Part shown: piece by piece, positions 9,532-18,262 of the stretch | Layout: every line of letters begins with the position of its first letter | How positions within the stretch are numbered: the stretch's first letter is position 1 | NCBI RefSeq assembly: GCF_003116095.1 | Contig: NZ_LGRA01000013.1 | Location: forward strand, 418,545-482,544 | DNA: 64,000 nt | DNA from: Azospirillum sp. TSO35-2 | GTDB taxonomy: Bacteria; Pseudomonadota; Alphaproteobacteria; Azospirillales; Azospirillaceae | Direction of reading: 5' to 3' | Position numbers and translations under genes: made by a program | The notes under the pieces: model-generated | What the model saw: only the letters and a program-made list of their open reading frames with translations | Database searches by the model: none | What the model was told of the DNA's origin: nothing

Positions 9532-10397
9532 GTCTGTCCTTCCCCCGGGATGAGAGACTGGATGCCCCGGCGCAGCAGCACGCCGGCGAGGTGGAGCTTG
9601 GTCGCGGCGCTGGTGTAGAGGTCGCCGGACGGGGACAGCTCGCCGCCCAGTTCGGCCACCGCCCGTTCGAGGGTTTCCGGCTCGGCGCGGCCGCCGGCCA
9701 GGGCGGCCTCCGCCGCGACCGCCCGCACCGGCGTGCCGCCGACGCCGAAATAGACGATCCTCGGATCGTGCAACCGGCCCTCCACCCAGTCCCCGGCCAG
9801 GGCCAGCCCCACCGTGGCGTAGTCGCCGTGGCGGCGGGCCAGTTCGGTGAAGGCGAAGCGGCGATGGCGGCCGGGCAGGGGAAACCGCACGGCGGTGATG
9901 AGTTCGTCCGGGCGCAGATCCGTCTGGTACAGGCCGAGGAAGAAGTCGGCGGCCTCGACCGTCCGGCTGGTGGTGCCGTCGCTCAGGACCAGCGCGGCAT
10001 CGGCCGCCACGGCGCAGGCCGGCCATTCCGCCGCCGGATCGGCGAAGGCGATGGAGCCGCCGAAGGTGCCGCGGTTGCGGATGGCGGCGTGGGCGACGTG
10101 GGGGGCGGCCAGCGACAGCAGCGGCAGGTGCTGGGCAACCAGGGCGGAGCGCTCGACATCGACGTGGCGGGCGAGCGCCCCGATGCGCAGATGCCCGCCG
10201 GTCACCGCGATGCCCTGCATCTCGGCGATGCCCCGGATGTCGATCAGCAGCGACGGTTCGGACAGCCGCATCCCGAGGGTGGCGAGCAGGGTCTGCCCCC
10301 CCGCGATCAGCCGGGCCCCGTCGCCGTGCTCGCGCAGCAGGGCCGAGGCGGCGGCGACGCTCGCGACGCGCCGGTATGCGAAGGGGGGCGCCTTCAT
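9528..10397 (-). CDS. Molybdenum hydroxylase FAD-binding subunit (CoxM-like)
   Basis: 289 residues; FAD-binding PCMH-type domain with the AGGQTLLA flavin loop near residue 35 and the second FAD loop RNRGTFGGSIAFADPAAE near residues 105-120, then a C-terminal CO_deh_flav_C-type domain. It passes electrons from the Fe-S subunit to the final acceptor. The ATG at 10397 (MKAPPF) is preferred over one seven codons earlier because family members start there and GGAG precedes it. It lies 32 bp after mmsA. Confidence 0.88.
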   Translation of the reverse strand: MKAPPFAYRRVASVAAASALLREHGDGARLIAGGQTLLATLGMRLSEPSLLIDIRGIAEMQGIAVTGGHLRIGALARHVDVERSALVAQHLPLLSLAAPHVAHAAIRNRGTFGGSIAFADPAAEWPACAVAADAALVLSDGTTSRTVEAADFFLGLYQTDLRPDELITAVRFPLPGRHRRFAFTELARRHGDYATVGLALAGDWVEGRLHDPRIVYFGVGGTPVRAVAAEAALAGGRAEPETLERAVAELGGELSPSGDLYTSAATKLHLAGVLLRRGIQSLIPGEGQT

Positions 10398-10429
10398 GAC
10401 GGAGATCCTCCAGGTCAACCCGGGGCGGT

Positions 10430-11932
10430 TCAGCCCAGGGTGGGCATCACGAGGGTGGGGGCGCCGGCGCCGGCGAACCGCCAGCGTGCGGTGACGGCCT
10501 TGGTCCGCGTGTAGAACTTGATGGCTTCGGTGCCGTGGACATGCAGGTCGCCGAACAGCGAGTTCTTCCAGCCGCCGAACGAGAAGAAGGCCATCGGCAC
10601 GGGAATCGGCACGTTGATGCCGACCATGCCGACCTCGACGGTTTCCTCGAACAGCTGGGCGGCGGCGCCCGAACCGGTGAAGATCGCCGTGCCGTTGGCG
10701 AAGGCGTTGCCGTTGATCAGGGCGATCGCCGCCTCCAGCGTCGGCACGCGCACCACCGACAGGACCGGGCCGAAGATTTCGTCACGGTAGATGGTCATCG
10801 ACGGCTCGACCTTGTCGAACAGCGTCGGCCCGACATAGAAGCCGTTGCCACGGTCCGGAACCGCGACGCCGCGGCCGTCCACCACCAGGGCGGCGCCCTC
10901 GCGCTCGCCGGCGTCGACATAGCCGCGCACCTTGTCGCGGTGTGCGCCGGTGATCAACGGTCCCATGTCGACGCCGGGCTCGATGCCGGGGCCGGTCTTC
11001 AGCGCGCGGGCGCGGGCGGCCAGACGCTCGACCAGCGGGTCGGCGACGTCGCCCACCGCCACGGCCACGGAAATCGCCATGCAGCGTTCGCCGGCCGAGC
11101 CGAAGGCGGCGCCGATCAGCGCCTCGGTGGTGAAATCGAGGTCGGCGTCGGGCATCACGACGGCGTGGTTCTTGGCGCCGCCCAGCGCCTGCACGCGCTT
11201 GCCGTTGCGGGCGCAGGTCTCGTAGATGCTGCGCGCGATCGGGGTGGAGCCGACGAAGGACACCGCCGCCACGTCGGGGTGGTCCAGCAGGGCGTCGACC
11301 GCCGTCTTGTCGCCATGGACCACGTTCAGCACGCCGTCGGGCAGGCCGGCCTGCGAGAACAGCCGGGCCAGCATCACGCTGCAGGACGGCACCTTCTCCG
11401 ACGGCTTCAGCACGAAGCTGTTGCCGCAGGCGATGGCCATCGGGAACATCCACATGGGCACCATGACGGGGAAGTTGAACGGCGTGATGCCGACGCAGAC
11501 GCCGACCGGCTGGCGCAGCGAATAGGCGTTGACGCCGGTGCCGACGTCGGCGGCGTGCTCGCCCTTCAGCAGGTGGGGGATGCCGCAGGCGAACTCGGCC
11601 ACCTCGATCCCCCGGCGCACCGAGCCGAGCGCGTCGTCCAGCGTCTTGCCGTGCTCCTGCGAGGCGATGGCGGCCAGCTCGCGCTCGTTCTGGCGCAGCA
11701 GCGTCAGGTAGGTCTGCAGGATGCGCGACCGGCGCAGCGGCGTCGTCGCGCGCCATCCCGGCAGGGCCCGCCTCGCCGAGGCGACGGCGGCGTCCACATC
11801 GGCGTCGTCGGCGAAAGCGACGGTGCGCAGCACCTCGCCGGTGGCCGGATCGAAGACGTCGCCCCGGCGCTGCCCGGTGCCGCGATGTTCGCCGCCGCCG
11901 ATCCAGTGGGGCACGGCGTCATGGATGGTCAT
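10430..11932 (-). CDS. mmsA: CoA-acylating methylmalonate-semialdehyde dehydrogenase
   Basis: 500 residues, the family's length. ALDH fold with the NAD motif FVGSTPIA, the catalytic Cys in SAGERCMA near residue 280, and the MmsA-type context (GGAKNHAVVMPDAD) that replaces the general-base Glu region of hydrolytic ALDHs. MmsA converts (methyl)malonate semialdehyde plus CoA and NAD to propionyl- or acetyl-CoA and CO2, ending valine, inositol or beta-alanine/3-hydroxypropionate routes. Its position in a Mo hydroxylase operon suggests that the hydroxylase pathway ends in a C3/C4 semialdehyde; that is inference. AAAAGGA ribosome-binding site. Confidence 0.9.
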   Translation of the reverse strand: MTIHDAVPHWIGGGEHRGTGQRRGDVFDPATGEVLRTVAFADDADVDAAVASARRALPGWRATTPLRRSRILQTYLTLLRQNERELAAIASQEHGKTLDDALGSVRRGIEVAEFACGIPHLLKGEHAADVGTGVNAYSLRQPVGVCVGITPFNFPVMVPMWMFPMAIACGNSFVLKPSEKVPSCSVMLARLFSQAGLPDGVLNVVHGDKTAVDALLDHPDVAAVSFVGSTPIARSIYETCARNGKRVQALGGAKNHAVVMPDADLDFTTEALIGAAFGSAGERCMAISVAVAVGDVADPLVERLAARARALKTGPGIEPGVDMGPLITGAHRDKVRGYVDAGEREGAALVVDGRGVAVPDRGNGFYVGPTLFDKVEPSMTIYRDEIFGPVLSVVRVPTLEAAIALINGNAFANGTAIFTGSGAAAQLFEETVEVGMVGINVPIPVPMAFFSFGGWKNSLFGDLHVHGTEAIKFYTRTKAVTARWRFAGAGAPTLVMPTLG

Positions 11933-11980
11933 GTCGTTCCTTTTCGCGTTCGCGATCGTTGAGGGCCCGATGGGGGCGTG

Positions 11981-12637
11981 TCAGAGGTGGAGGAGGTAGC
12001 CGATGGCGCCGCCCAGGACCGCGCCGGTGGCCAGCCAGAAGACGCGCTGCAACTCGCCGCCCCAGCCGCCGGCATGGACCGCCGTCGCAACGGCCGCCGC
12101 CGGCGGTCGCGGCGCCTCCGCCCAGGGGGCATCGGGCCGGGGGGCATCGGGCTGGGGTCCGGCACCAGCGGGCGCCTCGTCGGCGGTGGGCTCGGCCGGA
12201 CGGCTGAGGCGGTCGTTGAAGGCGCGGAAGAAATCGTCGGCCATCTTGCGGGCCGAGGCATCGATCAGGCGCCCGCCGATCTGGCTCAGCTTGCCGCCGA
12301 CGGCGGCCTCCGCGGCGTAGCGCAGCAGGGTGCCGTCCGGCGCGTCCTCCAGCGTCACCCGCGATTGGCCGCGCGCCATGCCGACCGCGCCGGCGCCGCC
12401 CTCGAACCGCAGGGTGCAGCCCACCGGCGCGTCGATCTCGCACATCTCCACCCGGCCGGAGAAGCGGGCGCGCAGCGGTCCGACCTTGGTCAGCACCCTG
12501 GCCTCGAACTCGGTGTCGCTGTGGCGGATGACGTCCTCGCAGCCCGGAATGCAGTGCTTCAGGATCCGCGGGTCGTTCAGCGACTCCCACACGCGCTGGC
12601 GCGGCGCGGCAATCCTCTGTTCGCCGGTGAGTTCCAC
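11981..12637 (-). CDS. coxG: CoxG-type SRPBCC protein with C-terminal membrane anchor
   Basis: 218 residues: an SRPBCC/CoxG domain (about 1-150; MELTGEQRIAAPRQRVWESLNDP start, ILKHCIPGCE motif), a Pro/Ala-rich linker with PDAP-like repeats (about 155-190), and a C-terminal hydrophobic helix (VFWLATGAVLGGAIGYLLHL). In CO dehydrogenase operons CoxG anchors or recruits the enzyme to the membrane, so it may dock this hydroxylase near the respiratory chain. Start is GTG at 12637, supported by GGAGGAAG 5 nt upstream. First gene of the coxG-mmsA-M-S-L operon. Confidence 0.88.
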   Translation of the reverse strand: MELTGEQRIAAPRQRVWESLNDPRILKHCIPGCEDVIRHSDTEFEARVLTKVGPLRARFSGRVEMCEIDAPVGCTLRFEGGAGAVGMARGQSRVTLEDAPDGTLLRYAAEAAVGGKLSQIGGRLIDASARKMADDFFRAFNDRLSRPAEPTADEAPAGAGPQPDAPRPDAPWAEAPRPPAAAVATAVHAGGWGGELQRVFWLATGAVLGGAIGYLLHL

Positions 12638-12681
12638 TGGCTTCCTCCGTTCTTGTGGGGCGGGCCCCTTGCTTGCCGGTC

Positions 12682-12734
12682 AGTATTTACCAGTTGGTCA
12701 ATATCGGTCAAGCTGTTTTCCAGATGGTCAATAA
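12682..12734 (-). promoter_or_regulatory. Promoter of the coxG-mmsA-Mo-hydroxylase operon with two TetR-type operators
   Basis: Operator O1 at 12686-12703 (TTTACCAGTTGGTCAATA) and O2 at 12717-12734 (TTTTCCAGATGGTCAATA) are near-identical dyads 31 bp apart (about three helical turns). On the reverse strand a sigma-70-like promoter, TTGACC (12706-12711) - 18 nt - AATACT (12682-12687), is covered by O1. A third copy lies at 13660-13677. The neighbouring TetR gene is the obvious candidate repressor. Confidence 0.75.
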
Positions 12735-12809
12735 GCGACCGTGCGCCATGCCCTGCGGTCCGCCGGGGCGTTTGGGGAAGGTTAAGGGAAGGAGATCGAG
12801 GGGAGGCGG

Positions 12810-13496
12810 TCAGCCGGCCGGCTTGCCGGCCTCGCGCGGGAAGATCTCCCGGGCGGCGAGCATGAAGGCCCGCACCCGGTCGGTGACGACCTGGGGCAGA
12901 TTCTCCGGGAATTTGTGCCCGTAGATCCAGTGGCGCACACCGATGTAGAAGATGCCGCCGTGCAGGCCCCAGATCAGTTCGGTCTCCGCCTCGGTCGGCT
13001 CGCGGTCGTCGTCGAGGCCGAGTTCGGCCCGGGCCTCGCCGATGATGGGGCGCAGCAGGCGTTCGCCCACCAGGGTCAGGTAGTGGTCGTTGATGTAGCC
13101 ATCGGCCAGCGCGGAATGGATCAGGATGCGCACCCATTCCTTGGTCAGGATGGTGCGGGCGTAGTCGATGTAGACCCCCGTCAGCCGGGCCTCGAACGGT
13201 TCGCTGCGGTCCTTGACCCGATGCTCCCATTCCGGCTTCCAGCGGCCGAGATAGACCTCGGCGTAGACCCGTTCGATCAGCGCCTTCTTGCTGGGGAAAT
13301 AGTGGAACACCAGCGGGTGGCTGACGCCGATCGTCGTGGCCAGTTCCCGCATCTGCCCGGTCAACCCGTGTTCGGAAAAGAACTGGATGGCGCCGTCGAC
13401 GATCTGGCGTTCCCGCTCCTCCGTCGACAGGCGCTGGCGCCGGCGTGGGGCAACGGTCCGGGAGGCGTCGGCGGGAGGCTTGGAGGAGGGCGGCAC
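12810..13496 (-). CDS. TetR-family transcriptional regulator
   Basis: 228 residues. The N-terminal helix-turn-helix spans about residues 22-70 (IVDGAIQFFSEHGL ... GVSHPLVFHYFPSKKALIERVY), followed by a larger alpha-helical ligand domain. It sits between the coxG-mmsA-Mo hydroxylase operon and the divergent MFS gene. Three matching dyads at the two promoters (12686, 12717, 13660) suggest that it represses both until a pathway substrate or CoA thioester binds. The ligand is unknown. The C-terminus is basic (FPREAGKPAG). Confidence 0.88.
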   Translation of the reverse strand: MPPSSKPPADASRTVAPRRRQRLSTEERERQIVDGAIQFFSEHGLTGQMRELATTIGVSHPLVFHYFPSKKALIERVYAEVYLGRWKPEWEHRVKDRSEPFEARLTGVYIDYARTILTKEWVRILIHSALADGYINDHYLTLVGERLLRPIIGEARAELGLDDDREPTEAETELIWGLHGGIFYIGVRHWIYGHKFPENLPQVVTDRVRAFMLAAREIFPREAGKPAG

Positions 13497-13630
13497 GAGG
13501 GCCCGGCGCGGTTGTGGACGGAGGGTCCTGCTTTAGGGGATGGAGCGGTTGGCGTCAAACGCTACCTTCGGCCCTCGCTGCCCGTCTCTGGCCCGGCGGC
13601 GCAATCCGTTTGTTGGCCCACACATCGTTA

Positions 13631-13677
13631 TTGACAGGCCGACGCTGGCGTCCCTACAATTTACCAAGTGGTCAAAA
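13631..13677 (+). promoter_or_regulatory. Sigma-70 promoter and TetR-type operator for the MFS gene
   Basis: A textbook promoter, TTGACA (13631-13636) - 18 nt - TACAAT (13655-13660), is followed immediately by the dyad TTTACCAAGTGGTCAAAA (13660-13677). The operator overlaps the predicted transcription start, the classical position for repression. The dyad is the same as the two upstream of coxG. The leader from here to the ATG at 13837 is about 165 nt, and no other structure in it was convincing. Confidence 0.75.
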
Positions 13678-13836
13678 GCGGATTATCAATCATCCGCTTC
13701 CAATGCATGAACGTCAACCCACCGGCTGGTGGGAACCCCCGTCGATGGGGCCCCCGGGTCGTGGGCGCGCCGCATCGCGGGTCGGGTGAACTCTGCTCAA
13801 AAAACAAAAGCCGCTTCAGACACGGGAGGTCCGCAC

Positions 13837-15084
13837 ATGCATGCAAGCGCGAGTGGCAGCCAGCACCGCTGGAACGTCCTGATCATGACGTTCCTGGCCT
13901 ATCTGTATGACAGCCTGGACTTGCAGATCCTGGCGATCTGCATGCCCGTCATCATCACATCCCTGAACATTTCGCTGACCGACGCGGGCCTGCTGGCCTC
14001 GGCCACCATGATCGGCACGGCGCTGGGCGGCATCCTGTTCGGCTGGATCGCCGAGAATTTCGGCCGCAAGAACGCGGCGGTGATCTCGCTGATCGAGTTC
14101 GGCGTGTTCACCCTGGCGGTCTACTGGTGCAGTTCCTGGGAACAGCTGATGGTCCTGCGCTTCCTGCAGGGGATCGGCATGGGGGGATTGTGGGGGCCCA
14201 TCGTCGCCCTGATCGCCGACCACTGGGCGCCGAAATACCGGGCGCGCGCCGCCGGCTTCATGCTCAGCACCTTCGCGCTGGGCGGCATCCTGGCCTCGGT
14301 CATGGGCCGCTTTTTGCTGACCGAGGTCGGCTGGCGCATGCTCTTCGCCCTGACCGGCACCTCCATCGTCGTCGGCCTTCTGTTCTGGCTGGTGGTGCCG
14401 GCCGACGAGAAGCGCGCGGTCCGGCGGGACAAGCCGCGGGTCAGCCTGGGCCAGCTCTTCCAGCCCGGCGTTGCCAAGCTGACCATCGGCGCCACCATCG
14501 CCGCGGCCTGCCAGATGGGCGGCTTCTGGGGCGTCAGCGCGTGGATCCCGACCTATCTGGTGAAGGTCCGCGGCCTCAGCATCGAATACATGAGCGTGTT
14601 CAGCATCGTCATCTTCACCGGCGCGTTCCTCGGCTATTTTCTGTTCGCGGCCCTGGCCGACCGGATCGGCCGGCGCAAGGCGCTGATGCTGGCCTTTCTC
14701 GCCGACACGATCATCGTGCCGCTCTACGTGCTCATCCCCGACGGCGTCCTGCTGTTCTGGATCAGCCCGATCATGGGGCTCAGCTTCGGCGGCGTGTTCG
14801 GCCTGTTCGGCTCCTACTTCGCGGAGCTGTTCCCCCTGCACATCCGCGCCATGGGCAGCGGCTTTTCCTTCAACATCGGGCGCGGCATCGGCGCGGTGGT
14901 CACCCCGGTCACCATCGGGGCCATGGCCAAGACCTACGGCCTGGGTTTCGGCATCGGCGCCTGTTCCGTCATCTTCCTCATGGGAATGATCGTCCTGTTC
15001 TTCATGCCCGAGACGCTGGCCGGCAAGGCGTCGCAGCCGGCCCTGCTGGACAACGGAGCCCAGCCCAGCGCCGCCGAGGCGTGA
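13837..15084 (+). CDS. MFS transporter, aromatic/organic-acid:H+ symporter type
   Basis: 415 residues with 12 predicted membrane helices. It shows the MFS loop 2-3 signature (GWIAENFGRKNA near residue 70), the repeat of this motif between helices 8 and 9 (LADRIGRRKALM), and the D-S-L-D-L-Q motif in helix 1 common in AAHS/sialate-type symporters. The ATG at 13837 follows GGGAGGT by 6 nt; upstream in-frame ATGs lack ribosome-binding sites. Divergent from the Mo hydroxylase operon and sharing its operator, it is probably the uptake system for that pathway's substrate, likely an organic acid. Confidence 0.85.
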   Translation: MHASASGSQHRWNVLIMTFLAYLYDSLDLQILAICMPVIITSLNISLTDAGLLASATMIGTALGGILFGWIAENFGRKNAAVISLIEFGVFTLAVYWCSSWEQLMVLRFLQGIGMGGLWGPIVALIADHWAPKYRARAAGFMLSTFALGGILASVMGRFLLTEVGWRMLFALTGTSIVVGLLFWLVVPADEKRAVRRDKPRVSLGQLFQPGVAKLTIGATIAAACQMGGFWGVSAWIPTYLVKVRGLSIEYMSVFSIVIFTGAFLGYFLFAALADRIGRRKALMLAFLADTIIVPLYVLIPDGVLLFWISPIMGLSFGGVFGLFGSYFAELFPLHIRAMGSGFSFNIGRGIGAVVTPVTIGAMAKTYGLGFGIGACSVIFLMGMIVLFFMPETLAGKASQPALLDNGAQPSAAEA

Positions 15085-15113
15085 GAATCCTGTCTTGAAG
15101 TGGGGGAAGCCGC

Positions 15114-15413
15114 ATGCCCAAGACCTATTGGGTCGCCCAGGTCCAGGTTCACGATCCCGAGCGGTACGCGCTCTACGCCAAGGGGGCGGGAGACGCCTTC
15201 GCCAAGCACGGCGGCCGCCCTCTGGCCCGCGGCGGCAGGCTGCACTGGCTGGAAGGCAGCGAGCGGCCGCGCGGCGTCATCATCGAGTTCGATTCGATGG
15301 AGGCCGCCCAGGCTTGCTATCAGTCTCCCGAATACCAGGAGGCGCGGCGCCACCGCGAGACGGCGGCCGACTTTCACCTGGTGCTCGTCGAAGGCTTGGA
15401 AACGAACGGCTGA
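15114..15413 (+). CDS. DUF1330 family protein
   Basis: 99 residues, the standard size of DUF1330 (ferredoxin-like dimeric alpha/beta-barrel fold). The typical start MPKTYWVAQVQVHDPERYALY and the conserved SMEAAQACYQSPEYQEA region are present. It begins 29 bp after the MFS gene with GGGGGAAG as ribosome-binding site and is probably cotranscribed. DUF1330 proteins have no settled function; their fold is shared with small isomerases and monooxygenases. A role in the Mo hydroxylase pathway is inference from the shared control region. Confidence 0.88.
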   Translation: MPKTYWVAQVQVHDPERYALYAKGAGDAFAKHGGRPLARGGRLHWLEGSERPRGVIIEFDSMEAAQACYQSPEYQEARRHRETAADFHLVLVEGLETNG

Positions 15414-15425
15414 CGCGGCGGTGGC

Positions 15426-15468
15426 AGGGGGCCCTGTCCGGCCCCCTCCGTCACCGGACGGGGGTTTT
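15426..15468. terminator. Terminator hairpins between convergent genes
   Basis: The hairpin AGGGGGCC-ctgtcc-GGCCCCCT (15426-15447) is followed by a second dyad around 15443-15463 and by TTTT (15465-15468). It separates the DUF1330 gene (forward) from the LysR gene (reverse) and probably terminates at least the forward transcript. Confidence 0.6.
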
Positions 15469-16415
15469 CAGCCGGATGTTCCGGTGGGCCCCGCCGGTGC
15501 CGTCATCCGTTCCTGGAAGACGTCCTGCAACAGGGCCAGGAAGGCGCGCACGGCGGGGTTGGCGCGGCGGCTTTCCGGCCACAGCGCCGTGATGTTGTGC
15601 CGCTCGACGGCGAATTCGGCAAGCACCGGGACCAGCTCGCCCCGCGCCACATAGGGGGCCGCGATGAAGGTCGCGCAGATGCCGATGCCGCCGCCGGCCG
15701 CCAGGGTCGCGACCAGCGCGTCGCTCACGTCGACGACGACGCCGGACGGAGGCACGATGTCGATCAGCCGGTCGCCAACGCGGAAGGGCCAGCGCAGCGT
15801 CTGGCCCGTGCTCTGGAAGCGGAGGGTGACGGTGTCATGCCCCTCCAGCTCGTCCGGGTGGGAGGGAACGCCGCGCGCCGCCAGATAGCCCGGCGATGCG
15901 AAGCAGCAGAGCCGGTGCGGCGCCAGCCGGCGCGACAGCAGGCGGGAGTCGGCGAGTTCGCCGATGCGCACCGCGACGTCGATCCTCTCCTCGATGATGT
16001 CGACCATGCGGTCGTTCAGGCGCAGATCGACCGTCACCTTGGGGTGGAGCTTGCGGAACGCCGGCAGCGCGGGCGCGATCACATGGACGCCGATCGGCAG
16101 CGGCGCCGCCACCCGCAACGTGCCGGACGGCTCCGCCCGCGCCGCCATCGCCGTCTGTTCGATCTCCTCGGCGTCGCGCAGCAGTCTGAGCGCCCGCTCA
16201 TGCAGGTCGCGGCCCTCCGGCGTGAGCGTCAGCGAACGCGTCGTCCGGGTGAAGAGCGAAACCCCGAGATGCTGTTCGAGCCGCTGCACGCTCTTGCTGA
16301 CGGCCGAGGGCGAGATCGACAGCGACCGGGCGGCGGCGGTGTAGCTGCCCAGCGATCCGGCACGCGCGAACGCGATCAGGCCGGTCAGCCGCTCCAGACC
16401 AATTTGTTCCTTCAT
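15468..16415 (-). CDS. LysR-family transcriptional regulator
   Basis: 315 residues: N-terminal winged HTH (about residues 8-65; [36 protein letters not shown]) and a periplasmic-binding-like effector domain from about 90. The sequence places it in the AaeR/CrgA/DsdC-like group that usually controls a divergently transcribed oxidoreductase. Here the divergent neighbour is a quinone-oxidoreductase-type gene starting 90 bp away. The 16416-16504 gap is short and relatively AT-rich and should hold the shared control region; I do not see an unambiguous T-N11-A box. Confidence 0.9.
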   Translation of the reverse strand: MKEQIGLERLTGLIAFARAGSLGSYTAAARSLSISPSAVSKSVQRLEQHLGVSLFTRTTRSLTLTPEGRDLHERALRLLRDAEEIEQTAMAARAEPSGTLRVAAPLPIGVHVIAPALPAFRKLHPKVTVDLRLNDRMVDIIEERIDVAVRIGELADSRLLSRRLAPHRLCCFASPGYLAARGVPSHPDELEGHDTVTLRFQSTGQTLRWPFRVGDRLIDIVPPSGVVVDVSDALVATLAAGGGIGICATFIAAPYVARGELVPVLAEFAVERHNITALWPESRRANPAVRAFLALLQDVFQERMTAPAGPTGTSG

Positions 16416-16504
16416 GGCATGATTAAAGCGATGCCGGCGCCGATTATCAATTCGAAAGCGCGGATCATATAGCCGTCGAACACGGATGCCCCATGGAGAG
16501 TTCG

Positions 16505-17521
16505 ATGAGCGATACGATGAAAGCGGTCCGGCTGCACACGTTCGGTGGTCCCGAGGTTCTGGTCTACGAAGATGCGCCCAAACCCGAGTTGCAGCCGGGC
16601 GACGTCCTCGTCCGCGTGCGCGCGGTCGGGCTCAATCCACCCGACTGGTACCTGCGCGACGGTTACCGGATGCTTCCCCCCGAATGGCGGCCGCAGGTGT
16701 CATTCCCCCTCATCCCGGGAACGGACGTGTCGGGCGTCGTCGCGGCGGTCGCCGGCGACGTCGGGACCGTCTCGGTCGGTGATGAGGTGTATGCGATGGT
16801 TCGCTTTCCGGCCGGCCTCGCGGGGGGCAGCCGGGCCTACGCCGAGTATGTCGGCGTGCCGGCGTCGGAGGTTGCGCGCAAGCCGGCCGGCATCGATCAC
16901 CCGCACGCCGCCGCGGCGCCGATGTCGCTGCTCACCGCCTGGCAGTTCCTGATCGCGCTGGGGCACGACGAACCGAACCCGCTGCAGCCGAACCAGCACC
17001 GGCCGGTGCCGCTCGAGGGCAGGACCGTGCTGGTGAACGGCGCCGCCGGCGGCGCCGGGCACCTGGCGTTGCAGCTTGCCCGATGGCAGGGCGCGCGCGT
17101 CATCGCCGTTGCCTCCGGCCGGCACGAGGCGCTTCTGCGCGACCTCGGCGCCGACGAGGTCATCGATTACACCACAACCAGACCCGAGGATGTCGTGCGC
17201 GGGGTCGATCTCGTCATCGACGCCGTGGGCGGTCCGGCCACCGGCCGCTTCCTGAAGACGCTGAAGCGCGGCGGCGCCCTGTTCCCGATATTCCCGCTGG
17301 GCTTCGACGCCGCCGATGAGGCCAAGGAACTGGGCGTGACGGTTTCGGCGACGCAGGTCCGTTCGAACGGCGCGCAGTTGGCGGAGATCGGGCGGCTTCT
17401 CGACGACGGCACCATTCGCGTCGTCATCGACAGCCGCTTTCCGCTGGCCGAGGCCCGGAAGGCCCACGAGCGCGCCGCCGAAGGCCATGTCCAGGGCAAG
17501 ATCGTCCTCACCGTCGATTGA
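16505..17521 (+). CDS. NADP-dependent zinc-less alcohol dehydrogenase / quinone oxidoreductase
   Basis: 338 residues, MDR superfamily. GroES-like N-terminal domain ([21 protein letters not shown]... [12 protein letters not shown]) and a Rossmann domain with [15 protein letters not shown]. The Cys/His zinc ligands are absent, as in QOR-type enzymes, which reduce quinones or alpha,beta-unsaturated carbonyls with NADPH. I start at ATG 16505 because GGAGAG lies 5 nt upstream; an in-frame ATG at 16493 would add four residues. Divergent LysR suggests inducible detoxification. Confidence 0.87.
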   Translation: MSDTMKAVRLHTFGGPEVLVYEDAPKPELQPGDVLVRVRAVGLNPPDWYLRDGYRMLPPEWRPQVSFPLIPGTDVSGVVAAVAGDVGTVSVGDEVYAMVRFPAGLAGGSRAYAEYVGVPASEVARKPAGIDHPHAAAAPMSLLTAWQFLIALGHDEPNPLQPNQHRPVPLEGRTVLVNGAAGGAGHLALQLARWQGARVIAVASGRHEALLRDLGADEVIDYTTTRPEDVVRGVDLVIDAVGGPATGRFLKTLKRGGALFPIFPLGFDAADEAKELGVTVSATQVRSNGAQLAEIGRLLDDGTIRVVIDSRFPLAEARKAHERAAEGHVQGKIVLTVD

Positions 17522-17574
17522 CCACGCCCGGTCAAGGGACCGTCCAGCCATTGACCCGCGAAAGGAGCAGGGGA

Positions 17575-17997
17575 ATGACCACTCACGCGAAGCTGCGCCA
17601 AGGCACGACGGCGTGGTTCGAAATGGTCGGAACGATGATGACCGAGGCGGCAGCGCGGGCCAACCTTCCGGCCGACCTGAACGTCTCCCTGGTCGAGCGC
17701 TACACCGACGGGGTCGAACTGTTCAAGGATCTCATCCAGGGCATCCGCTTCGACATTGTCGGCGGCGAACCATCCTTTCGCATCGGCGCGCGACGGGATG
17801 AGCGGGCGGACGTCACGATCGAGGTGACGGCGGCGGCGGCGCGGACACTCAACGCGCTAGCCAGCGCCGACCCGAGCTATCAGACGGCGCGCGAGCGTTT
17901 CCTGGGCACCGGTGACCTGCGGGTGACCGGCGAAGTCGCGCGATTGGGTGACTGGCTGGAGACCGTGCACGATCCGATCGTCGATCGCACGGCTTAG
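17575..17997 (+). CDS. SCP2-like small protein
   Basis: 140 residues. The pattern of an RFDIVGGEPSFRIG strand, an ADVTIEVTAAAARTLNALASADP helix and a final GDLRVTGEVARLGDWLETVHDP resembles SCP-2 sterol-carrier-type domains, which bind hydrophobic ligands. It starts 54 bp after the oxidoreductase, with AAAGGAGCAGGGGA before the ATG at 17575, and is probably cotranscribed. A lipid- or ketone-binding helper role is inference. Stop at 17997, then about 265 bp without a clear gene. Confidence 0.6.
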   Translation: MTTHAKLRQGTTAWFEMVGTMMTEAAARANLPADLNVSLVERYTDGVELFKDLIQGIRFDIVGGEPSFRIGARRDERADVTIEVTAAAARTLNALASADPSYQTARERFLGTGDLRVTGEVARLGDWLETVHDPIVDRTA

Positions 17998-18262
17998 CGC
18001 GCCCAAGGGGACCGGTCGTCCGCTTGCCCGGACATCGCGATCGTAACCCTGCTTGCGGCGCTTTGTTGCACAAATCGCCCGCAGGCGGAGCGACCGGACG
18101 GGGGCAAAGCATGGCCTTGGACGTGCACGGCGGCGGTGACCGCTTGGAAGGCCGTTGCCGTCATTCAACGTGCCGTTTTGTCGCATGCCTTGCGCACACA
18201 TTTGCATTGCTCCCAAACGGACCGGGGGGCATCGTCGGCCAACACATATTCTAGTATGGCAG

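Noticed and set aside
6648..12637. True CO dehydrogenase (coxMSL plus coxG)
   Set aside because: The large subunit lacks the AYRCSFR active-site loop, and accessory coxDEF genes are absent; a related hydroxylase is the safer call.
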